The notes under the pieces: model-generated
Database searches by the model: none
The model's input: the letters and a program-made list of their open reading frames with translations, nothing else
What the model was told of the DNA's origin: nothing
Assembly (NCBI GenBank): GCA_013398295.1
Contig: VZSF01000025.1
Coordinates: forward strand, 248,001 to 312,000
Source of the DNA: Chionis minor
Taxonomy: Eukaryota; Chordata; Aves; Charadriiformes; Chionididae
Direction: 5' to 3'
Length of the DNA: 64,000 bases
Part shown: piece after piece, positions 49,347-61,100 of the stretch
Position numbering within the stretch: the stretch's first letter is position 1
Layout: each line of letters starts with the position of its first letter
Made by a program: the position numbers and the translations under genes

Positions 49347-52300
49347 AGAGCAGATAAACCCTGGCCTTTGAATGGTGTGAGAATCATGCAACAAAACATC
49401 CTCAGCCGAGGATTTAGCTCCATGCTCAATCATGTAGTGCCCAGCTTTGCAAATGATGCTTTGTTACCGGACCACTGTAAACAGGATATAAAATTTATCA
49501 CATCAGATTTGTTCACCGATATTCAGCGTATTTGGTGATGTCTCTGCAGCAGTGTGCAGAGGCTGGGGCGTCAGGCAAAGGCACTCTCCCCCTTGCTCTC
49601 CCTGTCTATCTCGCTGTGCTGTGCTGCTTGCAAGCAGCAGGTGGGGTGAATTCTGTCCCCAGACTAAGCAGGTAGCATGGATATTCCTATACTGTGCGTC
49701 TTTTACCTTGACTCAGTAGGTTTTTTTCAGGGTGAATTGGGGACAAGGAAGAAAATCCCTCCTCTGTTGGCTGTTCCTTCTGGTCTCCGGTCTCTCTGTT
49801 AAGCTCCTGCAGTACTGCACTACCTGCACGCTTCTCTAGCACGCTCTGCAGCACCATTTCTCTTGTCTTATTAAGCAGTGGTGGATTTCGCCATATTGCT
49901 GTAGTGGAGCTTGCAAGCACATATTTAAACTCTCTGATGTCACCTGCTCTCCCTACACAGCATTTGAGCGTCTGTGGCTTCTTTTCCTGCAGTCCCTGCA
50001 CATAAATATTTCATGCCCACAATGAAGCAACGGTAAGAATCCGTTTAATTAGTCCAAATGTCACCGTTCCTTCAGCATGTTAGGTGGATTTGCAGGACTA
50101 AATGAGGCTTTGTATGCTGATAGCTCTGGTAAGTGGGACCCAGTGCCATGTCGGGGCCCGGCTCCCTTACTACACAGCAAGGAGAGCCCTCTGGGTTCCG
50201 TGGCTGCAGCACACATGGTCGCTCCGGTGTGGGGTGTCATTGCCCCACATCACTCTGTGCAATGTGACCTACTGCTCTTCCTTGTACCAAGGAACAAAGC
50301 AAATTAATTAAGATCTTGTTGAAAATGCAAAGTCTCACAGGTTACTGTTCACAGGGGCTCTGCACAGTAATCTAGGACACTGAATTTCAAAAGCAGGTAG
50401 GATCTCTTACCTGCGAATGAAAACAGATCTTTTTTAATAAATCTTAGACCCAAGCTGGTTCAAATGAGATCACAAAGATGCACTGCAACCAAGCTATGTG
50501 TGTTTCTAAACACATTTACAAGAGGTATTTGAGAAAAGGAGAAATGGTGCCTGCGCTCCCTTGCAAAGCCCAAGCTATTGTGTTTTGCTGAGTTGCCCTT
50601 GCTATTTAAGCATCTGCTAGCTTTGATGCATATTTTAAGCCCTGTGGGAAGCAGTGGCATGTTATTGTAAAGGGCACAGCGTAGCTTCTGCAGGGTGGTG
50701 CTTTTCTCATCAATTCCATTCTGTCTTCAAAATGTGCTCTCGCCCCTCAGGGAAATGTTAGGCCACCTGCAAATGTACTAGTTTGCTTTACTTCGTTGTT
50801 CCTAATGTTTTAAGTCTAGTCTGGCTCCAGCAAGGTCTGGAGTGCACTCTCATCATCCTGTTAGATAAAAATAGCTGGATGCAAGCAGGTTCCCCCTGTG
50901 TCCACCGAACATAGGGATGATGTGCTGGTTTATTCAAAGGCAAAATGAACAAAACACTTGAAAATGCCTAGAAGAGATCCTCTAAGGAGGTACTAACGAA
51001 GCTACTATGGCATACTGTAATATGCATGTGCGTTTGTTTTTGAGGCTTCTGCTAGGGTTGGATCATATTACTAAGGCTTTCATCTGCAGTTGTTGGCATA
51101 ACACGGAAGGCACTGAATCAGGCTGAGTAACCCCCTGTAGTTCCTATGGTAACTGGAGGCATTCTCCGTTATCACAGGAACTGCTTCAGTTTCAACAGCA
51201 GACCAGAATCCGGTGTACTTTTAAGGAGACAGGCTACAATGGTTTTCTTGGGCTAGGGAAGATAACGCTGTGGCTCGAGTAGAAAAGGTCTGAATGAGAT
51301 TTGACTAAAGAAAGGAGAAATCTGGTCTGTGCCAGATACACAGATACTCCGTACATTGGAGTGATCGGTAGATTCTCCCCACCAACATAGTATTTCTTTT
51401 TCTTTTCTGTATTTAGGTGAACATGAGAATGTGAAGTAAGGGATGACTTCAAGGCATGGGGAGTTCTGGTTCATTTCTAGCGCATAGCCTGTGTCTCTTA
51501 GAACACAAGATCTGAAAAATCTGTTTTCAACTGTCCAGAGGGGCTATCGGAACGTCCTGTATCTCACCTTGTTTTGAGGGAAAAATTTGGTTTTATGGGA
51601 AAACAACAAACCATAAACTCAGTTCATTTTCATAGAGATACCGGATGGAATGTCTAAGTACTGTAAATGAATACAATACTACAGCCTTTAGTAGATCTAG
51701 GTCACTGTACACCTTTTCAGGATCTGGCCCATGAAATTCCATTATATGACACTTTTTAATCTCCCCCAAATGTGCTGTCAAAGTAAATATCTGTATAGAG
51801 CTGTTCTGTTCAAATGAGGATCCATAATCTCCAACTTCATAGTCCTGAAAACCAACTGGATTTCATCTCCTGTTATATTTATATTCAATCATTTTTAAAG
51901 CATTAATACCCTGGGTATTTAACTGGTTGCGATTCCTCTAAAAAGCATTGAACAAACTCAACTGTGTAAATGTGCTCAGCTCCCTCATTGTCCTGGCAAA
52001 ATTTGTTTGAGCTGCAGCCTGAATTCAGAGGTTTTCCCGGGCTGTTTAACTCCTTACCTCCTGATCGACATCCTCCACAGTTTGGATTGGTAACACTCTG
52101 CTGTTGCCAGGAAAGGAAAGATAAAAGCAGTCAAAGATCCCCGAGGGAAGTCTACTGGCTCCTAGTTAATGGTATTAGAGCATCGTTCTGAGCCCTTACC
52201 CCTGCTCCCTGCATGCCAAGAATACTTGCGTTATTTTGGTAATCGGACATAATTCATGCAGCTCAGTCTGTAATTCCTAGAGTGCTTTTCTCTGATGCAA

Positions 52301-52867
52301 TTGTGACGGAGTCTGCGGAGAACTCTTCCTATTTGCATTAACTCGCTGATTGCTGGCACTTAATAAGAAACACATGGCTTTGAAACTCCAGCAGATGTGC
52401 TAAAGACAAGGGTAGCTCTAGATAATGTAGTATATTTACCAGACAAGACACAAAACACGAAGACTTGGGTAGCTGTCAGTTATTCAGCAGTTTTAGTCAC
52501 TTCATATGAAAAGTTCCAGTTTTGAGGAGAAAAAGTGATGAAGTGGAAGAAATGGAGAAGACCCTGGGATATCCAATGGTGTTAATGTACGACGCTCAGC
52601 TGAAATATGGGATGATTGGATTCAAGACCCTATTCTGGATGACACAAATAGAGTGCCTAATTATACAATTGCATAGTCTGGAAAAATGACCAAAATTGAT
52701 GTTTCTCAACAGATTAGTTACTGTCACAATAAATAGGTGACCAAGCGAAAATCTGGTGGTAGAAGTATGTAAGAAGGATAAAAGCTGACAGAAGGGTTCT
52801 ATACCCCACTGGTATATACGTAGCAGCCTATTTTTCTACATTCATGCATGGTCTAAGGCTGAAGTAT

Positions 52868-52978
52868 TGTTGTGGCTTAATCCTGGTAGGGAGCTAAGCC
52901 CCACACAACTGCTCATTTGCTTCCCCCGCAGCGGGATGGTGGAGAAAATCAGAAGGGTAAAAGTGGGAAAACTCATGG
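52868..52978 (+). mobile_element. Terminal fragment of an avian endogenous retrovirus LTR
   Basis: It begins TGTTGTGGCTTAATCCTGGT and continues with 'gagctaagccccacacaact', 'agcgggatggtggagaaaat' and 'gggaaaactcatgga'. These match the first roughly 110 bp of an LTR type widespread in bird genomes (ERVK-like, from memory). Similarity stops abruptly at about 52978, so most of the LTR is missing. No second LTR or internal coding region is nearby. Confidence 0.75.
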
Positions 52979-53689
52979 ATGTGCTCACATCTGAGTGCTA
53001 CGGTGAGGCATCTGGCTGGCTGATGGAAGAAGGGACAAGGACCCAAAGGTGGTCTGGATGCCATTGCAGAGAGAGATCCTTTTTTTGGAGGAGTTCTTGC
53101 CTTTCAAATGGACACAGTCGACTGAACAACCAGAAAGCCTAGGTAGTTCAACAACTATAAAAGATTGTTATTCCCTTGGCTCTGTGAGCCTTTTTTGCCC
53201 ACCCTCTGTAGTCTTTTACAGGCCTACATCTGTCACGTCATTCCTCTCTCCTTCTTTGGCACTGACCTCGATACCAGGCATCTGTTCGATCTCTAGTATG
53301 TGAAACACATTTGTGTGGCTTTTGCCAAGCTAGAGGTCGAACTGTATCTCCAAAGTCATCACTGTCCCTGCCCTGTTTCAGGCTTTTGCTGTTTTTCTGT
53401 CATTTGGTCCCCTTGCCCATGCGATGTTCTGAATGGCACATATTAAAGCATTCATTGCATTAGTACCAGGCCTGTAGTATTGTTGCACCTGCCTTTCCTT
53501 GAGGAGGTGATTTCTGAAACATATATCCTAGAGGAGAAATTCTTTATAGCACAGCTGCACATCTGGACAGGCCCCAACACACTGTGACCCAGTGGCTGAA
53601 GGTCAGCCTATTTTGGAGAGTGATTGGAATAGGAAGAAGTGGTCCATAAGCATGCATGGAAGGAGATTTCTGATAGTAGAGGCGTATTT
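52979..53689. other. Non-coding sequence between transposon remnants
   Basis: No gene was seen. 53530-53689 may be a degraded upstream part of the adjacent CR1 relic, but no block is clear enough to include. Confidence 0.5.
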
Positions 53690-53803
53690 GTATTGGTGTT
53701 GATGCTGGAATTGCAGGATGGATTTAAGTAGCCTGAATTATGCAGTGGATGAGACCAAGTGGTCAGAATGATCCTTTCTGGCCTTAAAAATCTATGAATT
53801 TAG
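53690..53803 (+). mobile_element. Ancient CR1-type LINE 3' tail relic
   Basis: The block ending 'gatcctttctggccttaaaa' followed by ATCTATGAATTTAG matches the 3' terminus of the old CR1 lineage shared with turtles and crocodilians, including one octamer-like ATCTATGA unit. Only the last 60-110 bp can be supported. The 5' boundary is uncertain. Confidence 0.75.
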
Positions 53804-54810
53804 AGCAGCACAGAAAAATAGAGGCTGTCGGGCTTTTTCCTGATTTTTCAGGAAGGCTTTTTTGTCCTGGCCAGTTTTTTCCCAATGCTGTTTTCCACTT
53901 TGCTCCACCTCCCCACCTGACTTTACCTTTGGGAAGGAACAGCAATGTTTTCTGGTATCATTCAAAGCATTGTTCAAAGCCAGGGCTTGTTCATTCCTTC
54001 CCGGGAGTTTCTGTCACATTATCTTTACAGAGTCAGGGAGATATTTTTACAATGGCTGCACACTATTCTCTCCCAACCAGTTGATCTAATCTATCAGACG
54101 GGGTTTTTTTAATCTTTTGTAGGAAAACACATCAGTAATTTTCTCTGCGTTTTGCATCTTCTTTAAAGACAGGGAATGGACTACTGTCACAGAATTGTAA
54201 TAACTAATCTCTTCTAGTTCCCTTTATGTTAGATATTATTATTAATACTTATCAGTCTGTTGTGCCTAGGAAATTAAAAGACCTGAACGAGTCTGATGGG
54301 ACTGAATGTTTTATGTACATTAGAAACTCGGCTTAGGGAAATTTGTAGCTTAGTCACAAGCATAAGAAACTGGAAGTGATTATGCATAAGTTTGAAAACT
54401 ATGTTTCAAACTGATTTCTTTGAAATAAGCACTACAGAGATTAAAAAAAAAAAAAAGTAACACTCACTCTATGGAAAAGGCAGAAAGCCTAAGGACAACC
54501 ACCTCCTAAGCAGTGATCATTTGTGTGCATGCCTTAAGATAATTTCCTATGTAGGGAAAGAAACTACAGATTCAAGATCAAATTCAGCCCATACCTCCAA
54601 GTATAACAGAGGGACTTTGCTGAGCCTTCCCATGTTTGTGCAGTGCTGCGCTCTTTCTGTTTCAGTCAGAAGCACTCGCCACTTTCACCAAGACAAGTTC
54701 TCTGAACATTTGTCTTATTAAAAGTTCTGACCATTTTTCCTTTGCTTGCTCTCCACAATAATTTAATCTAAGCATTGTATTTGTACGTGGTACATACATA
54801 CAATCAAAAG
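53804..54810. other. Non-coding sequence, no gene seen
   Basis: No gene or repeat was recognised apart from an A run at about 54442-54456. A pair of overlapping frames at 53794-54089 has no support. Confidence 0.5.
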
Positions 54811-55164
54811 CATAGAATCCTAGAATGGTTTGGGTTTGAAGGGACCTTGAAGATCATCTAGTTCCACCTCCTTGACGTGGGCAGGGACACTTTCCACTAG
54901 AGCAGATTGCTCCAAGCACTGTCCAATCTGGCCTTAAAGACCTCCAGGGATGGGGCAGCCACAGCTTCTCTGGGTGGCCTGGACCAGGGTGCCACGACCC
55001 TCACAGGCAACAATTTCTTCCTAATGTCTTATCTAAATCTCCCCCCTTTCGGTTTAAAACCATTCCCCCTTGTCCTATCGCTCCCCTCCCTGATCCAGAG
55101 TCCCTCCCCAGCTTTCCTGGAGCCCCTTTAGGGACTGGAAGGGGCTCTAAGGTCGCCCCAGAGA
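54811..55164 (-). mobile_element. CR1 LINE 3' end, 5'-truncated, inverted
   Basis: The plus strand shows the reverse complement of CR1. The 3' terminus is at 54811 (CATAGAATCCTAGAATGGTT), followed by 'gatcatctagttccacctcc', 'gtccaatctggccttaaaga', 'acaatttcttcctaatgtct', 'accattcccccttgtcctat' and 'actggaaggggctctaaggt'. Similarity ends near 55164, a typical 5' truncation. Blocks are well preserved, so it is one of the younger CR1 copies. The plus-strand frame at 54907-55131 is a shadow of the repeat. Confidence 0.95.
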
Positions 55165-58100
55165 GATAGGGCAATTCAATACAGAAGACGTTAAATGTGT
55201 ATTTAACCACAGATTCTCTGTACAGAAAAACGTTATTTGAAGTTACCGTGATTAAGTAACATATTTCACCAACAACTACTTTCCTTCACAGAAAATACCC
55301 AGAGCAAATGTTACTCTAAAATTGTTTAATTGCTATTTCTTGTTCCGAGTTATTTGTTATGAACTTTCTGTCTTTCAGCATCTTCTTCTGTTGGATTAAA
55401 TCTCATTTTCCCACTTAAATGATGTAGTGTGAATGGAATCAGCATTTTCTGTATTTAGAATGAATCTTGGTTTTTTGCATTATTAAACTGCGATGAAATA
55501 GGAAGAAAGTTTCTCAGGAATCCTGGAGCATGCTTGATTTTTCTGTTTCCTGTTCACAAAGGCCATAAATGCTTCTCAACACAGTGAGTGGGGTACAATT
55601 ATTCTCCAACTACAAAAAGAAAAGGAATCTTGCTTCAGTACCATGTTTAAGTTCTCCATAGCTTGTTCCATGGGCCCAAGGCAACAGCTACTCATAATAT
55701 GAAATATATTATGTTAACAGGATTCTAAGCTTTGACCTGAAAGACTGATATTAGCAAAACTGACCGAATACTTTTAGGTGGAATCTATTGGCACACAAAT
55801 AGAAATCAATACGAAATATTCATTACTATTTTTGTGGCTGTATAGATCTAAGTTAGAAGAAATGAGAGAACAAAGAAGTAACAAGTCCAGAGCTATGTCC
55901 AAACCTACACATGGAGTTAATTCTTTGACATTTGGGTTTCAATATCTTGCGGGATTTTAATATGTCTTTGGTGACCAGATTAGCTTTCTGTAGTTCTTAA
56001 GCAAACTTATTTTGAATAGAATTTCTTCAAGGGGGTTGGGGATATCTGATCTCTGGCCTGAGGAAGCTATGGTTTACTTCCAAAAGTCTGGCTTCTCTCC
56101 CTTTCTGTCTTGCAAGCTGAGAGTTAGAGATGATGGTTCTAAGTCTAGCACGTATTTCATACTTGTAATAAGACTTTTGGGCTGTGGGAAGAGAAATGTC
56201 ATCTCAAAAAGGTCAAGTTTAAAGACAGGAAGGATGTTTGTGATAGCAAGTCTTTTACTATAATGGCTCAGTTCTCATTCCTGATGCTGTCAGAAACTCA
56301 GTGGATTGTCACAGGAAGGTCATTTAATCTCTGAACAAGCCTACTCTTCTAGGACTTCTGGGTATTATTTGTATATGAACAGTTGTTTTGGTCTGGAAAA
56401 CCAGTAGTAAAAAAACCAACATGCTCTTCCACAGGAATGAGTTAATAGCTCTTTTTTTTTTTCCATGAGGAAAGATAGCTTTTAGCTGTCCCGAACTAAG
56501 TCAATGACTTCCAGATATGGCCTTATTCCAGATAGCAAACAGAAGTGGAAAATTTCCCATCCTTCCATGTGGGAGCCAAGTTAGTATAGATTTTAGCAGT
56601 TTGACGCAAAGCTGGACAGGATCTATTAACTTATATCAGCTGAAGATCTTGTCTCTTACTGTGCAACAGAAACATAGGACTGCAGCTTTCAGTGCTTAGC
56701 TAAAGGACCTTAGCTGAAAGGGGTTTATTTTTTCAGTGGTGAAACAAGCTGTCTCCCAGACGTGCTGTCTGACATTGATTAGACAATAGTTGTGCTGAAG
56801 CCAGTACATTCTATCAAAGGTTTTGTGCCTTCCTGTAGAGCAGGAAATGTAAAGCACTTCATGTGTAAAAAGAAATATTAATATTTAAGCTAAAAGTCAC
56901 AGGAAAAAAAAAATCTAATAACCAGAAACAGCTTTGGGCATATATTCTTTTTTCCTGAACTTGCAAAAAGTTTAGGGGCTCTGTGTGTATCTTGCAGTTA
57001 TTAAAAAAAGACACTTAAAGCTCTCTAACGTAGCACAGACTCTGTTGTGTTTGGAAACAAGAAATGTTTGATTGCTGCTGTGGGAAAGTCTTTGTCTTGG
57101 CTGTCTTGTGCCAGTCTGGTATCAAAGCTGGACTTGATTGCTTTGCTTGTACATAGTGCTTGGGAGTCTATTAGTGAATCAGTAAGAGATTCACCAAACA
57201 GCTTTCCTCTGTAAGAGATTCGCTGAACAGCTATATTTTATGGCTAACTTTGTTCAGTGTTAGATGCCTCATACAGGAGATTAACAATTCAGCTAGCTCC
57301 ATCTTGACTTCAGTGAGATCTTAATGGGATTTCTTTTTGGATGATTCAAATGTTTGAAAACCCCAGATCTGCCACAACAACAACAGTGTTCATCTTTAAA
57401 ACATTTCAAAGACCTTAGCATAGCTTCAGAATATCCTTGGGATTGAGAAAATGTTCTTGGCTCTGCTCCTTGTGTAATTATTGAAGGCTGAGTCTTGATC
57501 CTGTCTATGCGACCACCTTTGGGCAAGAACTCCAGGTTTGTGTCAGTCCAAACTGGGCTCTGGATCCTACCGTGTTCCGTAATAGAGGGGGGGAAAAAAA
57601 AAGTTTGAGATGTTTCTTGCTATCCCAAATAATTTTGAATTTCCAAAAAGTATTTTCACACGTATGTGTGCACACACAACTGACCCCCAATATTGTGCTT
57701 TTTTTGCAGCTCTTATTGCTGTCGGTAGGCTTACTAGAGAGAAGAGATCTATGTAAAGTTGTATTTTAAAAACTTGCTGAGACTTCTTTGCATTCTGTTT
57801 TTACAGTAGGATAGCAAGTGATCCTTAGTGGTGCTTAAATCATAAAATCAGCACAAGCTTTCCTATTGACCTCATTGATTTTCAGGTGAAACTAGCAGAT
57901 TAGTGATGAGAAATTCATTTTCCTATAGGTAGTTGCTACTGTTCTGAGCAATTTGCAAGGATAAGAGGTTAGATAGCATCCATCGGATTTGATCATTGCA
58001 TCAGGAAAACCAGGCAGAGCTTTGGTATTTTATATTCTTCCTCATTTTATAAGTGCCTTCCTGAGGAGACAGAAATTCCCTTAGCAAGAGTAGAGGTGTG

Positions 58101-61100
58101 GGGTATATCAAGAAAAAAACACGCTTCAATTACAGAACAAATGACTTCATAAAAACATGTTGCTGGTTTCTATACCAGTCTCTATTGGTTTGTTGTTACT
58201 GCCATTGTGCTGTACTGTTAAATTATAGCTGCAATACCAACCAGTCATGGACCTACAAGGAGTCCACTATGAAGCAGAAATTGAGATGTGGCCATCAAGT
58301 TACAGCGAGACCATGAAAAAGAGACAGAGATTTAGCTGACAGAACAGTTAAACTGACATCTAACTTCAAGCAGAGGCTCAGAGACAGAGAAGAGAGGAGA
58401 GACAAATGCAGAAGTCACCTAAAGCAAAACAGGAGCAAAAATTTATTTGCATGAGACCAGTTTGAGCTAACCACTTGAAACTAACTCTCTGTATTTCACA
58501 AGGCATATGACCAACCATGGGAGGTTACCATGACTTCATGACTAATATTATTTAGACGTACTTCTTTTATGTTGGCCACATTTATGCCTTCAGGAGTTAC
58601 AGAAAAGGGGCTGTATTCAGCAGAAAAGGTTATGGCAATGTGGCTAATTTACCCTGTTTTGCACCTGTTGCAACGATTTGGTAGTTTTAGCTGGTAACAA
58701 ATCTTCTTTAACTTTGCTGTTAAACATTTCTCTGATAACATAAATTCAACCTGATAAACAGTTTAAAGTAGTGTAAAAATCCATATTAAGTAGACAGTAA
58801 AAAGAGAAGATAAGGGGATGAATAAGCTAGTCCCCAGAAACAGGTGTTTGATCATTGCTTGTGTGTCATCAGAGTGAACAAACCTTTAAAAATAAGCAAA
58901 TGGACAATCTGTCCCTTTTCACTGACTTTATCTTGCAGAGCTGTGTCCGCTCTATGCTGTACAATTCATAACTCACTATTGTGTTTTGCAAATTGTTGCT
59001 ATTATTTCTGATTAAGGTCCAGAGCAGAAGGTTCTTGCATGTATAAGGAGACAATTGTTAGAGACATGCCGGTGTTATTAAGGTAGAGATTCAGTCAGAG
59101 GTCATTATGATAGCATCCAAATGTAAAGATCACATGGGAGGTAAAGGAGAAAATTAGGGCTGAATATAAAAGTGTCAGTGTGGAAGTGTAATTGGAAAGC
59201 ACAACTAGGACGAAGAGGAGAGATGAGCTAGGAGAGCAGGGAGGGACTGTGCTGTCAGTACTGTGCTCACTGATACCTGGGTGGTCTGGCTCTCTAGTGG
59301 GTGCTGCAGAGCTGGCTGGGGCAGGAGAATGAAGGGTGAAGAGATATAGCATACTGCTGTCCTCTCCTGGATGGAGTTTGAGAACCTGTAATACACTGTG
59401 CAATTTGTTTCCAGCATCTTTGACGGGCTCTGTCTGGGCAAATTCTAAGTGCAAGACCAAACCAGAGCTTATCTATGACATTTGATGTAGTCCTTTCTAG
59501 GCCTGATAGGCATGTAGAAGTTCTAAAGCCTCATAGAGGATGTGTCTGTGATGCCAAACCTCAGAATCCTGCCAGAGACTTTGACGATGTACAAACATGC
59601 TGCTGATGGCCCAGATGAGCCCTTCAAACATGTTACGCAGAGATAAAATCTCATCCCTCTGAAAGGAACTGCCTTTGCAAATGATCACACCTAGATGGAT
59701 GGGGTGGGGAAAGGATGCTGCTGCTAAGGAAGGTTTCGTATTTTTCACTTTTAATATACCCATTTAATGTATGGTTATTTCAGCAATCAAGCTGTTACAG
59801 CTCATATTCTTCTGCTATTACCAAGTGTTTTCTTCTGGGCTGTACTTCCAATCTGCAGGGCTCGGAGTACTTTGTACTGATCCTTGCCCTGCACTGAGCA
59901 GCCAGGCAGGGCACCTGGAGCACAGAGGGAGCAAGCGCCTTCCCCTGTTTGCACAAGCCAGCCAGCATCAGGTGTGACTTGGAACTCTTGCCTTGTAGAG
60001 CTGTACTCTACCCACAGCATCCCTGGATGGAGCATAGCTGACTGACATGTGTCAGATGATTTTTTTTTTTTTCTGGAGTGGTGGCAACAAGCACAAGGTA
60101 GGATTACGTTCCTAATCACTTTTAAGGAGGCAGAGGCTTTATTCTGATTAATCTTACTTGCTGTAAAACCCTACAATACTTCTAGTGCATATAACATCAG
60201 CCTTTTTTGTTTCAAGAGACCTTCAGGAGACCTTTTTTCTTCTTCCCTTCCACTGGAGAAGATGATCACTCTGTCCTCTTGGCCCTGTCTGGAAAAACAA
60301 TTTGTCCTCTATTACTTTTCCTTGATTTTGCCAGCGATGGATGTTCACAGGGCAGGGCTGTTGCAGCCACTGTCCAATAACAAAGTGAGCTGCCAAAATA
60401 CCACATGCACCAGAGAATAAAGTCGTCTTAGTCCTGCAGGTGAAGACAGAAGTTCAGGAGATATTCTTAATGCATGTGAGAGACTCCCTAGGACAAATGT
60501 ATCACAATGCGTGACTCTCCTAACCTCCTGTTAAAAGCAGCATGCTGTCCCTCCCCTAGCTGGCTTCATGTGCCGATCACACCCAGAAGACAGCTTCCTA
60601 GCCAAGCTTGAGGAGTTGAGAAACAAGGTCATTGATTCATTGACGCTTGTTCAGTTGGAACATATCAATGAGACAAGGGTATCTGCAGATAAAAGAAGTC
60701 CCAAGGAATAGCTAGGTAGATGCATTTGTCACAGTGAGGAAAGGAGAAATGTAAAGGGGAAATCAAGGTTATTTAAAGACAAGCAACAGATTTGGGCACA
60801 CATTAAAGTAGATTTCCTCCTTGATAAGCACCACCTTCTGTGTCTCTTATGGGATATATTTCTGTTCCTCAGGCCTTGGAAACAGTTGCCTATCAAGTAT
60901 TGCATCTAAACATGCAGTGGCATGTAACTGGTGATTGGCAAAGGATAGTCTGTGTTTCAAGAATGGAAACATGCTCCACGTGCTATGGCTTAGGGCGTTC
61001 CCAAGATCTGGAGTCTTAGATTCCATAAAAATATGAAAAATAATTACTCAGTGGCAGAGGCAGTACCTCTGTCTACCGGATGGTGTGGTGTAGTCCTGTG

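Larger units (their letters stand above)
30591..52867. other. Repeat-poor non-coding sequence, about 22 kb
   Basis: No gene, RNA gene or strong transposon match was found. It holds T-run and A/C-rich tracts at 31989-32086, a weak possible CR1 trace at 35460-35540, an AT-rich homeodomain-site cluster at 35808-36065, a C17A17 tract at 39185-39252, octamer motifs at 40532, 48739 and 52331, a possible conserved block at 46735-46860, a 34-bp tandem duplication at 49279-49346, and another possible conserved block at 52210-52380. Open frames up to 141 codons are unsupported, and the longest runs through the C17A17 tract. Confidence 0.5.

Noticed and set aside
49687..50001. 104-codon minus-strand open frame, fairly Lys/Glu-rich and superficially protein-like.
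   Set aside because: No domain, no splice context and no repeat match. One such frame is expected by chance in 64 kb on six frames.
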